A stretch of 32,845 nt of DNA from Streptomyces sp. 8L (GCF_020176795.1 NZ_JAIUKE010000086.1:1-32845); one strand, 5' to 3'; positions 7,057 to 15,114 are shown, counted from the first letter of the stretch. Notes: generated by a model from the sequence alone, not told the origin. Numbers and translations are program-made.

Positions 7057-8253
7057 TCAGGCGGCCAACTCGCTTCGTATTCGTTGCAGGAGCTGGGCCG
7101 CCGTGGCGTGCTGCGTAGGCAGCCGTTTCCCCGCTGTGCGGATGATTCGCTGGAGCTGGTGGGGAAGGCGCTGCGTCATCGCCTCACTGGTGGCAGTGTC
7201 CAGCGACCGGGCGGCGCCGGAGTGGTCGTCGGCCAGCAGCTGTACGTGGGCCACGGTGATCAGCTCGATTACTCGCCACTGTGGCGCCACGATGGTCGTA
7301 GGCGCCGGGCTCTGCTCCAGCAGCCGCATCGCCGTGCCAGTACGCCCTGTGGCAACGAGGCCCCGCAAGCGGATCTCGTGCATCGAGTAAGGGTTGAAAA
7401 CGCTGGTGTGGTCGACGTGGTCGAGGAGGACGTCGGCCTCTCGCATCACCCGGTCGAACAGCTCGCCGTTACCCAGTGCGCCGGCGGCTCGGGCGAGGAG
7501 CGGCAGGGCGTCAGCACGGGCCGCGGTGTTGGGAGCGGTGGCCGCGGCGCGGCACAGCCGCAGGACGGCTGCGCCCCGAAGGTTGGCTTTGCGCAGCTCG
7601 TTGCCGTGCATGCGCAAAGCGTACGAAGTCATGCCCGGGTCGCCGAAGTATCCGGCGACCTCCAGGCTCTTGGCTGTCCAGTGCGCGGCGGTGGCCAGAC
7701 GTTCTTCCGGCAGCACGTTGCCCAGGGCTGCGCCGAGGCCGACACGGGCTCTGGCGAGCAGACGCAGGACGTCACTCTCGGTGTGGCCGTCATCGACGCG
7801 GGCTTCGAGGCGTGCGACGAGCGGCCAGAGCTCGGACACGGCCTCGGAGGCGTGACCGGACTGACGGGCGATCTCGGCGAGGCGAACGGTGGACTCGCCG
7901 AACTGCAGCATCGCCCGGTGGTCCGTATCCGTGGGGTCAGTGATACCGAGGACGTGCGGCGGCAGCCGTAACGCCTCGCACACCCTGCGACGGGAACCCA
8001 CGTCTTCGAGGACACGCTTGCCCAGCTCCAGGGCGGAAATGTAGGTCTTGTCGTAACCGAGGAGCTCCCCGAGCGCGGTCTGGTTCAGGCCATGCACGCG
8101 CCGGTAGAAACGGAGGATGTCCGCCACGTTCCCAGTGGTCAGTACCAGTTGGGCCTGCGGAGTCGCCCAGTGCCACTGGGCATGTCGGGGCGAGGGCCGC
8201 AGAGAGGCAAGCCATTGCTGTCCTGCCTGCTTCGCGACCTCGCCGCCGACCAT
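7057..8253 (-). CDS. XRE-type HTH regulator with TPR-like sensor region
   Basis: 398-residue cytoplasmic DNA-binding protein. The helix-turn-helix covers about residues 43-103 ([20 protein letters not shown], then [19 protein letters not shown]). The rest, about 115-398, is made of Ala/Leu-rich helical pairs like tetratricopeptide repeats (for example [18 protein letters not shown] and [17 protein letters not shown]). This architecture is common in Streptomyces regulators thought to sense peptides or small molecules. It follows the Nudix gene with only 6 bp between, so the two form a transcription unit divergent from the TauD-like gene. A TTGTC-N6-GACAA dyad in the shared promoter region is a candidate operator. 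The ligand is unknown. Confidence 0.82.
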   Translation of the reverse strand: MVGGEVAKQAGQQWLASLRPSPRHAQWHWATPQAQLVLTTGNVADILRFYRRVHGLNQTALGELLGYDKTYISALELGKRVLEDVGSRRRVCEALRLPPHVLGITDPTDTDHRAMLQFGESTVRLAEIARQSGHASEAVSELWPLVARLEARVDDGHTESDVLRLLARARVGLGAALGNVLPEERLATAAHWTAKSLEVAGYFGDPGMTSYALRMHGNELRKANLRGAAVLRLCRAAATAPNTAARADALPLLARAAGALGNGELFDRVMREADVLLDHVDHTSVFNPYSMHEIRLRGLVATGRTGTAMRLLEQSPAPTTIVAPQWRVIELITVAHVQLLADDHSGAARSLDTATSEAMTQRLPHQLQRIIRTAGKRLPTQHATAAQLLQRIRSELAA

Positions 8254-8259
8254 CGCCGA

Positions 8260-8736
8260 CTACATCCGCTCGCCGTTGCCCTGGCCCGTCGCACCGGGGC
8301 GGCCTTGGCCGTACCAGGCGGTGATGGCCTGCTTGTAGCCGTCGGGCATGTTCAGTCCCGAAACCTCGTCGGCGCTGAACATGCCGAGTTCTTTGTGCTC
8401 GTGGCTGACGACCGGTGGCCGGTCGGGGGTGAGGACTGTGCAGCCATACGTAACGATCAGCACGCGCCGTCCCGGGATGGGCTGGTAGATCCAGGTGCCG
8501 CCGTCGATGAGCGGGCCGGCCGTGACGTCCCAGCCGGTCTCCTCCTGGATCTCGCGCTCCAGCGCGGTCTCCGGACTCCTGTCCGGTAGCTGCCTCCCGT
8601 CAGGGCTGCCGATCTCCAGGCGGCCCCCGGGCAATTCCCACTCGTTGCGCTCATTCCGCAGCAGGAGCACACGATCACGCCCGTCGAGCGCGACGCCTTT
8701 CACGGAGACGGGCCAAAGCGGCGGCGTGTACGTCAT
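8260..8736 (-). CDS. Nudix hydrolase
   Basis: 158-residue Nudix protein starting at ATG 8736 behind GAGGACG. Longer upstream reading is rejected because it would run through the divergent promoter. The Nudix box is recognisable but stretched: PGGRLE (36-41), about nine extra residues (GSPDGRQLPDRSP), then ETALEREIQEETGW (56-69) with the metal-binding REIQEE core intact. Hydrolysis of a nucleoside diphosphate-X compound is expected; the substrate cannot be read from sequence. It is cotranscribed with the XRE/TPR regulator. pSAM2 Pif, an integrative-element exclusion factor, also has a Nudix motif, so a role in the mobile element's biology is possible but unproven. Confidence 0.88.
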   Translation of the reverse strand: MTYTPPLWPVSVKGVALDGRDRVLLLRNERNEWELPGGRLEIGSPDGRQLPDRSPETALEREIQEETGWDVTAGPLIDGGTWIYQPIPGRRVLIVTYGCTVLTPDRPPVVSHEHKELGMFSADEVSGLNMPDGYKQAITAWYGQGRPGATGQGNGERM

Positions 8737-8817
8737 GAACGTCCTCGTCCTGCGGTGTGCGAGCCGGGTCTTCGGAACGTAGCACGCCGTCATCAACGGA
8801 CCATCGCGCCGACCCAT

Positions 8818-8833
8818 TTGTCCGAGTCGACAA
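8818..8833. promoter_or_regulatory. Dyad in divergent promoter region
   Basis: TTGTCCGAGTCGACAA has 5-bp arms (TTGTC/GACAA) separated by six bases, and lies in the only AT-richer part between the divergent Nudix and TauD-like genes. TTGTCC followed 18 bp later by TTTACC (8842-8847) could be a plus-strand promoter. It is a candidate operator for the XRE regulator encoded in the unit. Confidence 0.4.
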
Positions 8834-8901
8834 TTAGTCGCTTTACCCCGCTCTCGTCCTCTCCCAGCCTGATCCCAACGCCCGACCGAAGGAGTACAGC
8901 G

Positions 8902-9726
8902 ATGCTCGATACCCCCAGGGACTCCGAGACGCTCTTCGCTGACCACTACGTCGACGTCCGCAGTCCACACGCGCGCGGAGTGATCGCCACACAACTCCGC
9001 AGGACGGGCCTGGTCACCCTCGACGGGCTCGTGAACCGGCAGCACGTCCTGGGCGTCGCCTCCCGCCTGATGACGATCACACCCCATCCCCACGCGGCAC
9101 ACGACCGCCTGACCCTGATCCACGACACCGGAAGCCACGCCCACCGCGCCGGCTTCGCCGGCCTTGGCAGCGGCGAGTTGCGGGCACACACCGAAGGATC
9201 CAGCACCCTCACGCCTCCGCGCCTGATGCTCCTGGTCTGCCTGCAACCGGCGCCCGCGGGGGGCGAGACACTTCTAGCCGACGGCCGCGCAGTCCACTGG
9301 AGCCTCACCCGCGAGAGCCGAGACGCAGTCATCGCCCTCTACCAGCCCCGAACCGTCTACTTCGGAGCGGGCACAGGCCACGCCACCCGGGTCTTCACCC
9401 CCGAGGTCGACGGCCGCGTCTCAATACGGCTCCGCCAGGACGGCCTCGCCCGCTGGAGCCCCATCGTCCAGCCCTGCCTCCCCGCACTCCGCCAGGCCAT
9501 CGCCATCAACCAACAGCGCCTCACACTCCAGGCCGGACAGGGCTACCTCCTGGACAACCACCGCTGGCTCCACGCCCGCACCCGTTTCACCGGAGATCGA
9601 AGGCTGCTCCGTGCCCTCGGCACCCCTCTCTTCCGCCTCCCCGACGGGTTCGCCCCACACCCGGCAGCCGCGGCCCTCCCTAGACCCAGCGAGCCCGCCT
9701 CCGGGTCTCACAGTCCAAGGAGATGA
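8902..9726 (+). CDS. TauD/TfdA-type Fe(II)/2-oxoglutarate oxygenase, clavaminate-synthase-like
   Basis: 274 residues from ATG 8902, with AAGGAG 7 bp upstream. The fold is suggested by the metal-binding motif H-x-E (His96-Thr-Glu98 in RAHTEGSS), the distal His224 (WLHARTRF) and the following Arg-rich RRLLRAL, where the 2-oxoglutarate-binding Arg is expected. The ligand set is His-x-Glu rather than the more common His-x-Asp; clavaminate synthase also uses His-x-Glu. LVCLQPAPAGGETLLADG matches the conserved core after the first ligand. A hydroxylase or related oxidation is expected; substrate unknown. The next gene begins within or just after its stop, so they are cotranscribed. Located in the island, divergent from the Nudix/XRE unit. 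Confidence 0.82.
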   Translation: MLDTPRDSETLFADHYVDVRSPHARGVIATQLRRTGLVTLDGLVNRQHVLGVASRLMTITPHPHAAHDRLTLIHDTGSHAHRAGFAGLGSGELRAHTEGSSTLTPPRLMLLVCLQPAPAGGETLLADGRAVHWSLTRESRDAVIALYQPRTVYFGAGTGHATRVFTPEVDGRVSIRLRQDGLARWSPIVQPCLPALRQAIAINQQRLTLQAGQGYLLDNHRWLHARTRFTGDRRLLRALGTPLFRLPDGFAPHPAAAALPRPSEPASGSHSPRR

Positions 9727-9731
9727 CCAAC

Positions 9732-9950
9732 GTGGCAGACGTGGATCAGGCCGGCCTGGGGATGCTGATGGTCGATAAACGCAACGGCCGAGCGGGCATG
9801 ATCATGGGGCGCGAGGGCCCCTACTTCCAGCTCAGGCCGCCACAGGGTGGAAGGGAATGGGACGTCCCACCCGAAGCGCTGAGACGGCCCACTCAGGCCG
9901 AGGAGCTCAGCGCCAAGGTCGCGGTGGCCAACGGACGGTGGGGGCGATAA
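9732..9950 (+). CDS. Small conserved-looking hypothetical protein
   Basis: 72 residues from GTG 9732. An in-frame ATG at 9723 overlaps the upstream stop (ATGA), but the AAGGAG at 9717-9722 abuts it and is better spaced (9 bp) for GTG 9732. The sequence (MVDKRNGRAGMIMGREGPYF followed by QLRPPQGGREWD) has the look of a short single-domain beta-strand protein ending in a helix. Small proteins with a GPYxQLRP...GREWD pattern are, as I recall, frequent in Streptomyces; this is memory, not a search. Probably translated with the oxygenase gene. Function unknown. Confidence 0.7.
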   Translation: MADVDQAGLGMLMVDKRNGRAGMIMGREGPYFQLRPPQGGREWDVPPEALRRPTQAEELSAKVAVANGRWGR

Positions 9951-10359
9951 TCACTCGTTCCCTTCCGGGCGGCGGGACCTGAACCGCGAGTCTGACCGGA
10001 GCCCACGACCTACGCCATGCGATGCGCCCTGGAGGCGGAGGCCACTGCCCAGCGACGACGACTTCACAGAGACGCGGTATGGGTGCTGCAGCACCACAGT
10101 CACGACCCATCGCAGCGGGCATACCGCGAAATCATTACCCGCCCTTGCGGCATGTGACGGCACCCATGACCGTCCGCCCGATATCGACGAACGACCGATT
10201 CGTCGCGTAGGCGGGCGTTCGACCTGCGGCAGCACCAACTGAAGCTGTCGGGCGGTCGCACGGAACCCGAGAGGGCCGTCCGAGTTGATCCCACGACGCT
10301 CTCCACAGTCATCGAAAACCTATGCGAGCTGCCGGTGGGGCGATCTATGCTCGTGCGCC
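9951..10359. other. Intergenic region with possible leaderless promoter
   Basis: About 400 bp without a believable gene; short frames here lack start signals or natural composition. Near its right end, TATGCT (10346-10351) lies 8 bp before ATG 10360, which has no Shine-Dalgarno sequence. That arrangement would give a leaderless mRNA for the next gene. The matching -35 is poor. Confidence 0.35.
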
Positions 10360-11535
10360 ATGGTCGTATATATAAGCCAGAATCGGACAGATACATCCCC
10401 AAAACGAGCTGCAGAGGCGGAGAGCGAATTCTTCGAGAGGATCGCTGGCCCGTTCTGGGATGAGGTACGGGATGTGATCAACGAGTGGTGGTCGCATCTC
10501 CCGGTCCAATCTCGGCCCGGCCTGCGCAGTCGGCTACTGGACCGGAACTCCGACACGAACGTGTTCTCGGCACTCTGGGAGCTGTATCTGCACGAGATGC
10601 TGCTCGGCTCCGGCTGCACGGTGGAGATCGAGCATCAGATCGGCACCAGCGGTAAGAACCCCGACTTCCTGGTAGCCCGCGATGGGGAGCAATTCATCGT
10701 TGAAGCAAAGTGGACACCCGAGCGCCTGGGCGACACGGGTGACCAGCTCCCACCTCAGCTGATCGACGCCATCGATCACGTGCCCAGTCCAAACTTTTTC
10801 GTGTCGTGCACGGTTCACGCAGCCGGATCGGCAGCGGCAACTCCGTCACAGAAGCGACTGAAGAGCGGACTGACACGGTGGCTCGCAAGTCTGGACCCCG
10901 ATCAAGTCATCGCGGACTCCGAGCTCAAGATCCCCCTGCCCAGGCGCACCTGGCGGGAGGACGGCTGGAGCCTCTCTTTCGAGGCGATACCCCGCAGCCC
11001 CGACAAGCGAGGCGACCCAGCGACCAGGACAATCGGCATCTACCCCGCGATGACCTGGCTCAATGCTGGACAAGATCGCGTGTTCGGCGCGGTCAAAAAG
11101 AAAGGAAGCAAGTACGGCGAACTGACTCTGCCGTTCATCGTGGCGATCGGCCACGCAGCGTTCTTCCCCGAAGACAGGGACACCGAGGCCGCGCTGTACG
11201 GGGCCTCGGTCATGAATACCCACACCAGCACACCGGCCTTCGGCCGATTGCCCGGCGGTTACTGGGGCTCGGACAGCCATCACACTCACAGTCGGGTCAG
11301 CGGTGTGCTCACAGTGGACAACCCGGCACCCTGGACCTGGACGAAGAACACCCCCATTCTCTGGCAGAGCCCAGACCCCAGCTCACTCCCGGCTCCGGTC
11401 CTACCTTCCTGGTCAACGGCAAAATTGGTCGACTTCCAGATCGAACGCCAGATGCCAACCTGTCCCATCCATGATGCCCTCGGCCTCCCGAGGCTCTGGC
11501 CACTGGGCGATGCCTTCCCCCGCTCAGTCGGCTAA
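10360..11535 (+). CDS. PD-(D/E)XK nuclease-like protein (island)
   Basis: 391 residues from ATG 10360; no ribosome-binding site is visible, and the frame extends to 10285 without a better start. The nuclease signature is clear: a helix with conserved Glu (VFSALWELYLHEML, Glu74/Glu79), NPDFLV (Asp102), and FIVEAKW (Glu115, Lys117) 12 residues later. This is the PD-(D/E)XK core of restriction-endonuclease-like folds. The remaining 270 or so residues (with VHAAGSAAATPSQKRLKSGL and a Trp/Pro-rich C-terminus) are not recognised and may bind DNA or a partner. No methyltransferase or specificity subunit is nearby, so this is not an ordinary restriction-modification gene. A defence role is inferred from fold and island location. 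Confidence 0.75.
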   Translation: MVVYISQNRTDTSPKRAAEAESEFFERIAGPFWDEVRDVINEWWSHLPVQSRPGLRSRLLDRNSDTNVFSALWELYLHEMLLGSGCTVEIEHQIGTSGKNPDFLVARDGEQFIVEAKWTPERLGDTGDQLPPQLIDAIDHVPSPNFFVSCTVHAAGSAAATPSQKRLKSGLTRWLASLDPDQVIADSELKIPLPRRTWREDGWSLSFEAIPRSPDKRGDPATRTIGIYPAMTWLNAGQDRVFGAVKKKGSKYGELTLPFIVAIGHAAFFPEDRDTEAALYGASVMNTHTSTPAFGRLPGGYWGSDSHHTHSRVSGVLTVDNPAPWTWTKNTPILWQSPDPSSLPAPVLPSWSTAKLVDFQIERQMPTCPIHDALGLPRLWPLGDAFPRSVG

Positions 11536-11827
11536 ACCGTCTACAGCCAGAGAGTGGAGCACGCCTGCACCGCAGATCAGGAAATGGCACGGGTGATGGT
11601 CGGCCAAAGTTGCTGCACGGGCAGGACCCATCCTTTGAACTCCACTCTCCCGTCGTCCGCATCGGCACTTTCCAAGCGCCGCCCTCGACCTGATCGTGGT
11701 GCGCCTCGACGCGTGGAATCAGTCGGCGTCGCCGCGGTGACGGAGGTCAGGCGCCGCCGATATCGACCGCCGGAAACGCATTTGCAACGGCTGGCGGTCG
11801 CGACCACCCGCGACTTACTGACGTTAT
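11536..11827. other. Spacer, no gene recognised
   Basis: About 290 bp between the nuclease-like gene and the IS left inverted repeat. No start signals or family motifs in any frame. Confidence 0.5.
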
Positions 11828-11847
11828 TGAGCGTTTTCAGCGTTGCC
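11828..11847 (+). repeat. IS left terminal inverted repeat
   Basis: TGAGCGTTTTCAGCGTTGCC. It matches the complement of 12684-12703 at 16 of 20 positions, and the transposase stop codon lies inside it. Confidence 0.7.
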
Positions 11848-12661
11848 TCTCCAGGGTGAGGACGGATTTGGTGATGACGCTCATGCGGTTGGGGCTGATG
11901 CGAGATCTGCAGAAAATCTGCCAGGTCTTCAGCCGTGCCATGCCTCGTTCGACAGGTGCCCTCGCGGCGGACAGGGCCCGGTTCCTGGTTCGCTGGGTGA
12001 GGGTGAGTTCGCCCTTGGGCGGTCGGCGCTTGGCGGTGGTGACCCAGTCGCTGGCGCCGATGTAGGCCATGCCGGCGAGGACCGGGACGCCCTGGCGTTC
12101 GCAGATCCGGAGAATCTTGTGGGTGCCGGCGGCCGTCAGGTCGTGGGTTCTGCCGGGAAGTGCCGACGACAGCCACAGGATCTCGCTGGCCGGGTCGGTG
12201 ACGACCTACACGTTCACGCCGTGCCGCTTGTGTTTGGACGAGTAGTCGGCCCTGCTGTCTCGGACGCGGTCGCACTCGGCGAGCGTGCCGTCCAGGAGGA
12301 CGAAGCCCGGGTCGTGCGCGCGCAACGTCTTCAGCAGGCCCGGCGCCTGCTCGGCAAGCAGTTCGGTGACCGCGGTGACGTAGGCGTGGGCGGTGGCGAC
12401 GGATATCCCGAAGGCTCCGGCGATCTGGGCGAGGGTGTCGTGGCGGCGGAGGTATACGAGTGCGACCAGTGCACGGCGGTGCGGCGGAAGTTTGCACCGC
12501 CAGCCGCCCTCGCGGGTGACGATGAGCATCGTGACCCACTCGACCAGGGCGTGGGGCAGGTCGAGTACGGCAGGATAGGGAACCAACAGGGCTCCTGGGC
12601 TGAGACGTCGAACACCTCCCTTAACGGCACGGGGCCCTGTCCTTTGCGCACCCCACCTCAT
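11837..12661 (-). pseudogene. IS5-family DDE transposase with in-frame amber codon
   Basis: The frame starts near 12661 ([10 protein letters not shown]) and has an N-terminal HTH-like part ([21 protein letters not shown]), then the first catalytic Asp in [13 protein letters not shown]. It stops at TAG (12206-12208) after HGVNV. It resumes in the same frame with VVTDPASEILWLSSALPGRT, where the catalytic Asp region of DDE enzymes continues, and runs through APVERGMARLKTW (catalytic Glu) to 11837. The sense of the join suggests that a Gln codon (CAG) became TAG. One point mutation therefore disables an otherwise complete enzyme, so inactivation is recent unless the stop is suppressed. Confidence 0.8.
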
Positions 12662-12683
12662 ACCGGCCCGTCACCCGATCAGT

Positions 12684-12703
12684 GGCCACACTGAAAATGC
12701 TCA
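12684..12703 (+). repeat. IS right terminal inverted repeat
   Basis: GGCCACACTGAAAATGCTCA, the partner of 11828-11847, just upstream of the transposase start. Confidence 0.7.
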
Positions 12704-12823
12704 CTCGGAGACGGCTCCCATGATCCCCTCCAGGACACGGGCGCGGAGGGTCGGGCCAGACTTACCCGCCGAAGATGCGAGTCCCGTGCACCAAGTGACC
12801 ACTCTGCGAAGGGAAAGGCGTTC

Positions 12824-12843
12824 GGATGACGTATGCGTCATCC
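12824..12843 (-). terminator. Hairpin at the end of the second nuclease-like gene
   Basis: GGATGACG/TATG/CGTCATCC is a perfect 8-bp stem with a 4-nt loop that overlaps the stop codon (12838-12840) of the minus-strand gene. No T-tract. Likely terminator. Confidence 0.5.
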
Positions 12844-14391
12844 GGGGTTAGGAAATCTCGGGCGCCATCCGAACTGCCTGAGTCCGACTCTGTCAACGAC
12901 GACGGCACCGTGCCCCATCCTCAAGGTGAACGACTCCTCGGAATAGTGCAGGCCTCGCTTCGGCAAATCCGGACGCTTGAGCATCTCCACAACGCTGCGA
13001 AGCGACGGCGGGTCCCCGGCCTCGAGTAGATAGCGCAACGAGGTCGGGTAGATCCCCTGCACGGAAATCGGCCGTAGACAGAGCTGCTGGGGTGTGCCCA
13101 CGCCCCAGGTCATCTCAATTTCACTTAGCTGGGGCCATACGTCCGGCAGCTCGGCCACGGCAGTCCCTGACTCCAGTTCGCCACGCACCCTTCCCAACTG
13201 GTCTGCGGCAGAGGTGACCCAGCTCTCCACTTTACCCACTTCTCGGCGCGTGACGGCGTCGATGGGCCACTTGATTTCGAGGCAGATTCCCAGCTTGTTC
13301 TCGGTGTCGACAGCTATGACGTCCAGGTCGCCCGCGCGTTTTCCATCAGCACGCAGCACCTTCACACCGCTGCGTGCTACTACCCCCGGAATCGCAGCAA
13401 ACCAGTCCTCCCACTCTTTTGCCCGTTTCCCCAGGGTGTGACCCACCCGACCGAACCGACTCGCATCTTGAGCCGCCGTTCTCAGCGCAATTACATCAAC
13501 CGCCCTCGAAGTGATAAGAGGAGGACAAAGAATAATCTTTTCTCCACTCTCGACGAGGGGCGCGGTCCGGGCCGAACGGCCCACCCGATAGGTCAATCGC
13601 TCCAGCAGGTCGTCGATATGCGTGGTCGGAACATCGGTGCACAGCTGGCTCAAGGCATCGACCATCACTTGCCGATCCAGATGAGCAAGCGTGCTCTCCA
13701 GTCTCGCGGCAGAGCGTGCCGCAAGTTCACAGAGGTCGGAAAGCCCCATGATACCGGCCAGGAGAACCGTGGCCTCCCTCATAGTGAGTCCGTTGCCGAG
13801 GGCGAAGGAATCGGGCAAGTATCCTTCCGGCGCAGACTTCCTCCAGGCATCAATAGACACCATTGCCCGCTCTGCGGACGCCTTCAATACCTCGAACGGC
13901 GGCCCTTCGCGCGACTCGGCGGGGCGAGTCCGGGCCCATCTCTGTTCCACCTCGGAGAACGGTGGTAGTTCTCTGGGACGCGCTCGTGATTCCAGATACA
14001 TGTCGGCTGCTTCAAGGGCCACATCCCAGGCGTGGCGAACTCGGAGATCCCCGCCTCTGCGCCTAACCGAGTAACCTCCCATGCGGATACTGTGCTCTAT
14101 CTGTTCCCACCGCGAGAACTCGATGGCGGAGGTGAGCACTTCGAAAGCTGCCTCCTCGTCACAGTCACCATCACCAAGCGGAAACTGGTGATGCCACTCA
14201 ATCACGAACCCGAAGAGCGTTTCCCAGGGAACATCAGTGTGTATATCGGCATCTATCTCCCTGGCCCTGAACTCGGCCGCCTTCCGCAGTAGCGCGTAGA
14301 TGCGCCCCTCTCCTGCGCTCCATGCACGGTGTAGCCGCAGTGCGGACCTCTTCCTGGAAATCTCCTCAAGAAGCTCTTCCGCTGGTTTCAT
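12838..14391 (-). CDS. Large protein with C-terminal PD-(D/E)XK nuclease-like domain (island)
   Basis: 517 residues from ATG 14391, preceded by GGGGGAG; the 13-residue upstream extension is less likely. The N-terminal 300 residues are mostly helical (EELLEEISRKRSALRLHRAW, ALEAADMYLESRARPRE) and unrecognised, with a Trp/His-rich segment FGFVIEWHHQF. Around residues 340-375 comes a nuclease-like core: a Glu-bearing helix (KRAKEWEDWF), AGDLDVIAVD (Asp355/Asp357), then ICLEIKW (Glu372, Lys374). The D-x(n)-E-x-K spacing is typical of the restriction-endonuclease fold. The gene converges on the first nuclease-like gene, with the IS between. The two cores are similar (VEAKW and LEIKW) but the rest is not. 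Function unknown; defence or DNA repair are possible. Confidence 0.68.
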   Translation of the reverse strand: MKPAEELLEEISRKRSALRLHRAWSAGEGRIYALLRKAAEFRAREIDADIHTDVPWETLFGFVIEWHHQFPLGDGDCDEEAAFEVLTSAIEFSRWEQIEHSIRMGGYSVRRRGGDLRVRHAWDVALEAADMYLESRARPRELPPFSEVEQRWARTRPAESREGPPFEVLKASAERAMVSIDAWRKSAPEGYLPDSFALGNGLTMREATVLLAGIMGLSDLCELAARSAARLESTLAHLDRQVMVDALSQLCTDVPTTHIDDLLERLTYRVGRSARTAPLVESGEKIILCPPLITSRAVDVIALRTAAQDASRFGRVGHTLGKRAKEWEDWFAAIPGVVARSGVKVLRADGKRAGDLDVIAVDTENKLGICLEIKWPIDAVTRREVGKVESWVTSAADQLGRVRGELESGTAVAELPDVWPQLSEIEMTWGVGTPQQLCLRPISVQGIYPTSLRYLLEAGDPPSLRSVVEMLKRPDLPKRGLHYSEESFTLRMGHGAVVVDRVGLRQFGWRPRFPNPG

Positions 14392-14648
14392 CTCTCTCCC
14401 CCTCGCCATCCGAGCCTCTCGGCATGGCATCGGTCAGATACCTGGACGCACCCAAGCGCAGACCACGGTCTTGGGGCCCCGTGTGATCCTCGTACACCAA
14501 GCAGTACGACACCACCAGATTGCCAGATCCACATGCGGTAGGTCCCCCGCCCCAGGTGACCCTCCACCGGCCATCGGCGCTGGACTGACATTCGGAAACG
14601 ACTCAGCAAGAGGAACCGCCAGTTGGCTCTTTTGCGTAGTTGAAGCCC
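14392..14648. other. Spacer upstream of the second nuclease-like gene
   Basis: Holds the minus-strand promoter region of the nuclease-like gene. Repeats and gene fragments were not recognised. Confidence 0.35.
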
Positions 14649-14875
14649 ATGGAGGCGTGGGGGAGAAATCGCCCCCACGTGGCCCAGCCACTGTCCGCCG
14701 ACCAGTTCCTCGCCGTCCTGAAAGGTTCGGCGTCCGCGTCGTCGAGCACTGCAACCTGCGTACCCGCCACCGCAACCACAAGGCGCTTGGGCCCGGTCAC
14801 GGCATGGTGATCCACCACACCGGCCCGTACTCCGCCGAAGGCGGCATGGCGGAGCTCTGCCGTACCGGGTGCACC
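14649..14875 (+). pseudogene. Fragment of phage-type N-acetylmuramoyl-L-alanine amidase
   Basis: From ATG 14649 the frame reads VAQPLSADQFLAVLKG. A frameshift near 14719-14722 then moves the homologous reading to RFGVRVVEH, LRTRHRNHK and GPGHGMVIHHT (ending in the HHT of amidase_2 zinc sites), followed by AELCRTG, after which similarity fades. Actinophage and Streptomyces amidases show the same order (ADxFLAALK, VVEH, RTxxRNHKGPWGP, GVMIHHT). The gene is both frameshifted and truncated. It lies 140 bp inside attR and suggests that the element descends from, or recombined with, a prophage. Confidence 0.65.
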
Positions 14876-15012
14876 TCGTTTCGCCGAAACGGATTCAGCA
14901 CACATGAGGCCGGGAAACCCCGGGAACACGTGAGAACTACGGAGAGGTGTTTCCCCAGGCCAGAGACCCCGCAGCCAACGTTTCCTCAGACCGCAGCCCC
15001 GCCCAGGGAAAA

Positions 15013-15114
15013 CTCCTAAAGCGGGTGTCGCAGGTTCGAATCCTGCCGGGGGCACAGGGAAATACCAGGTCAGGAGCCCTTCCGTCCGGCGGACGGAGGG
15101 GCTCCTTTGGTTGC
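15013..15114 (+). repeat. attR-like direct repeat (partial tRNA-Arg copy)
   Basis: Second copy of the 102-bp tRNA-derived repeat, with 100 of 102 bases equal to 6310-6411. It holds only the anticodon-loop-to-3'-end half of tRNA-Arg plus the terminator (15072-15106) and cannot form a tRNA. It marks the right boundary of the island. The sequence to its right returns to ordinary chromosomal genes. Confidence 0.9.

Larger units (their letters stand above)
11828..12703 (-). mobile_element. IS5-type insertion sequence (about 876 bp)
   Basis: A single transposase frame is bounded by imperfect terminal inverted repeats: TGAGCGTTTTCAGCGTTGCC at 11828-11847 and GGCCACACTGAAAATGCTCA at 12684-12703, with 16 of 20 positions matching. 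Size and one-ORF layout fit short IS5-family elements. No convincing target-site duplication is seen, so the exact tips may be off by a few bases. It lies between the two convergent nuclease-like genes of the island. The transposase is interrupted by one stop codon. Confidence 0.75.
6310..15114. mobile_element. tRNA-Arg genomic island without a recognisable integrase
   Basis: The DNA between the two 102-bp tRNA-derived repeats has a period of 8,703 bp. It differs from its flanks: less extreme GC (clearest at 10.2-14.4 kb), many broken genes, an insertion sequence and no housekeeping genes. Cargo: an XRE/TPR regulator, a Nudix hydrolase, a TauD-like oxygenase with a small partner, two proteins with PD-(D/E)XK motifs, and an amidase fragment. 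I found no tyrosine or serine recombinase, excisionase, FtsK/SpoIIIE-type transfer protein or replication gene. It could be a decayed actinobacterial integrative element or a cis-mobilisable element that depends on a recombinase elsewhere. Nudix proteins do occur on such elements: the Pif immunity protein of pSAM2 carries a Nudix motif. Confidence 0.8.

Noticed and set aside
6195..7118. 307-residue plus-strand frame across the tRNA
   Set aside because: It crosses tRNA-Arg and its terminator and has no natural protein features.
6412..15012. Integrase or excisionase in the island
   Set aside because: Searched by eye in all frames for recombinase motifs (R..HxxR..Y, resolvase S-box) and found none; not excluded for highly diverged forms.
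15013..15048. Second tRNA gene
   Set aside because: Only the 3' half of the tRNA is present; it is the att repeat.
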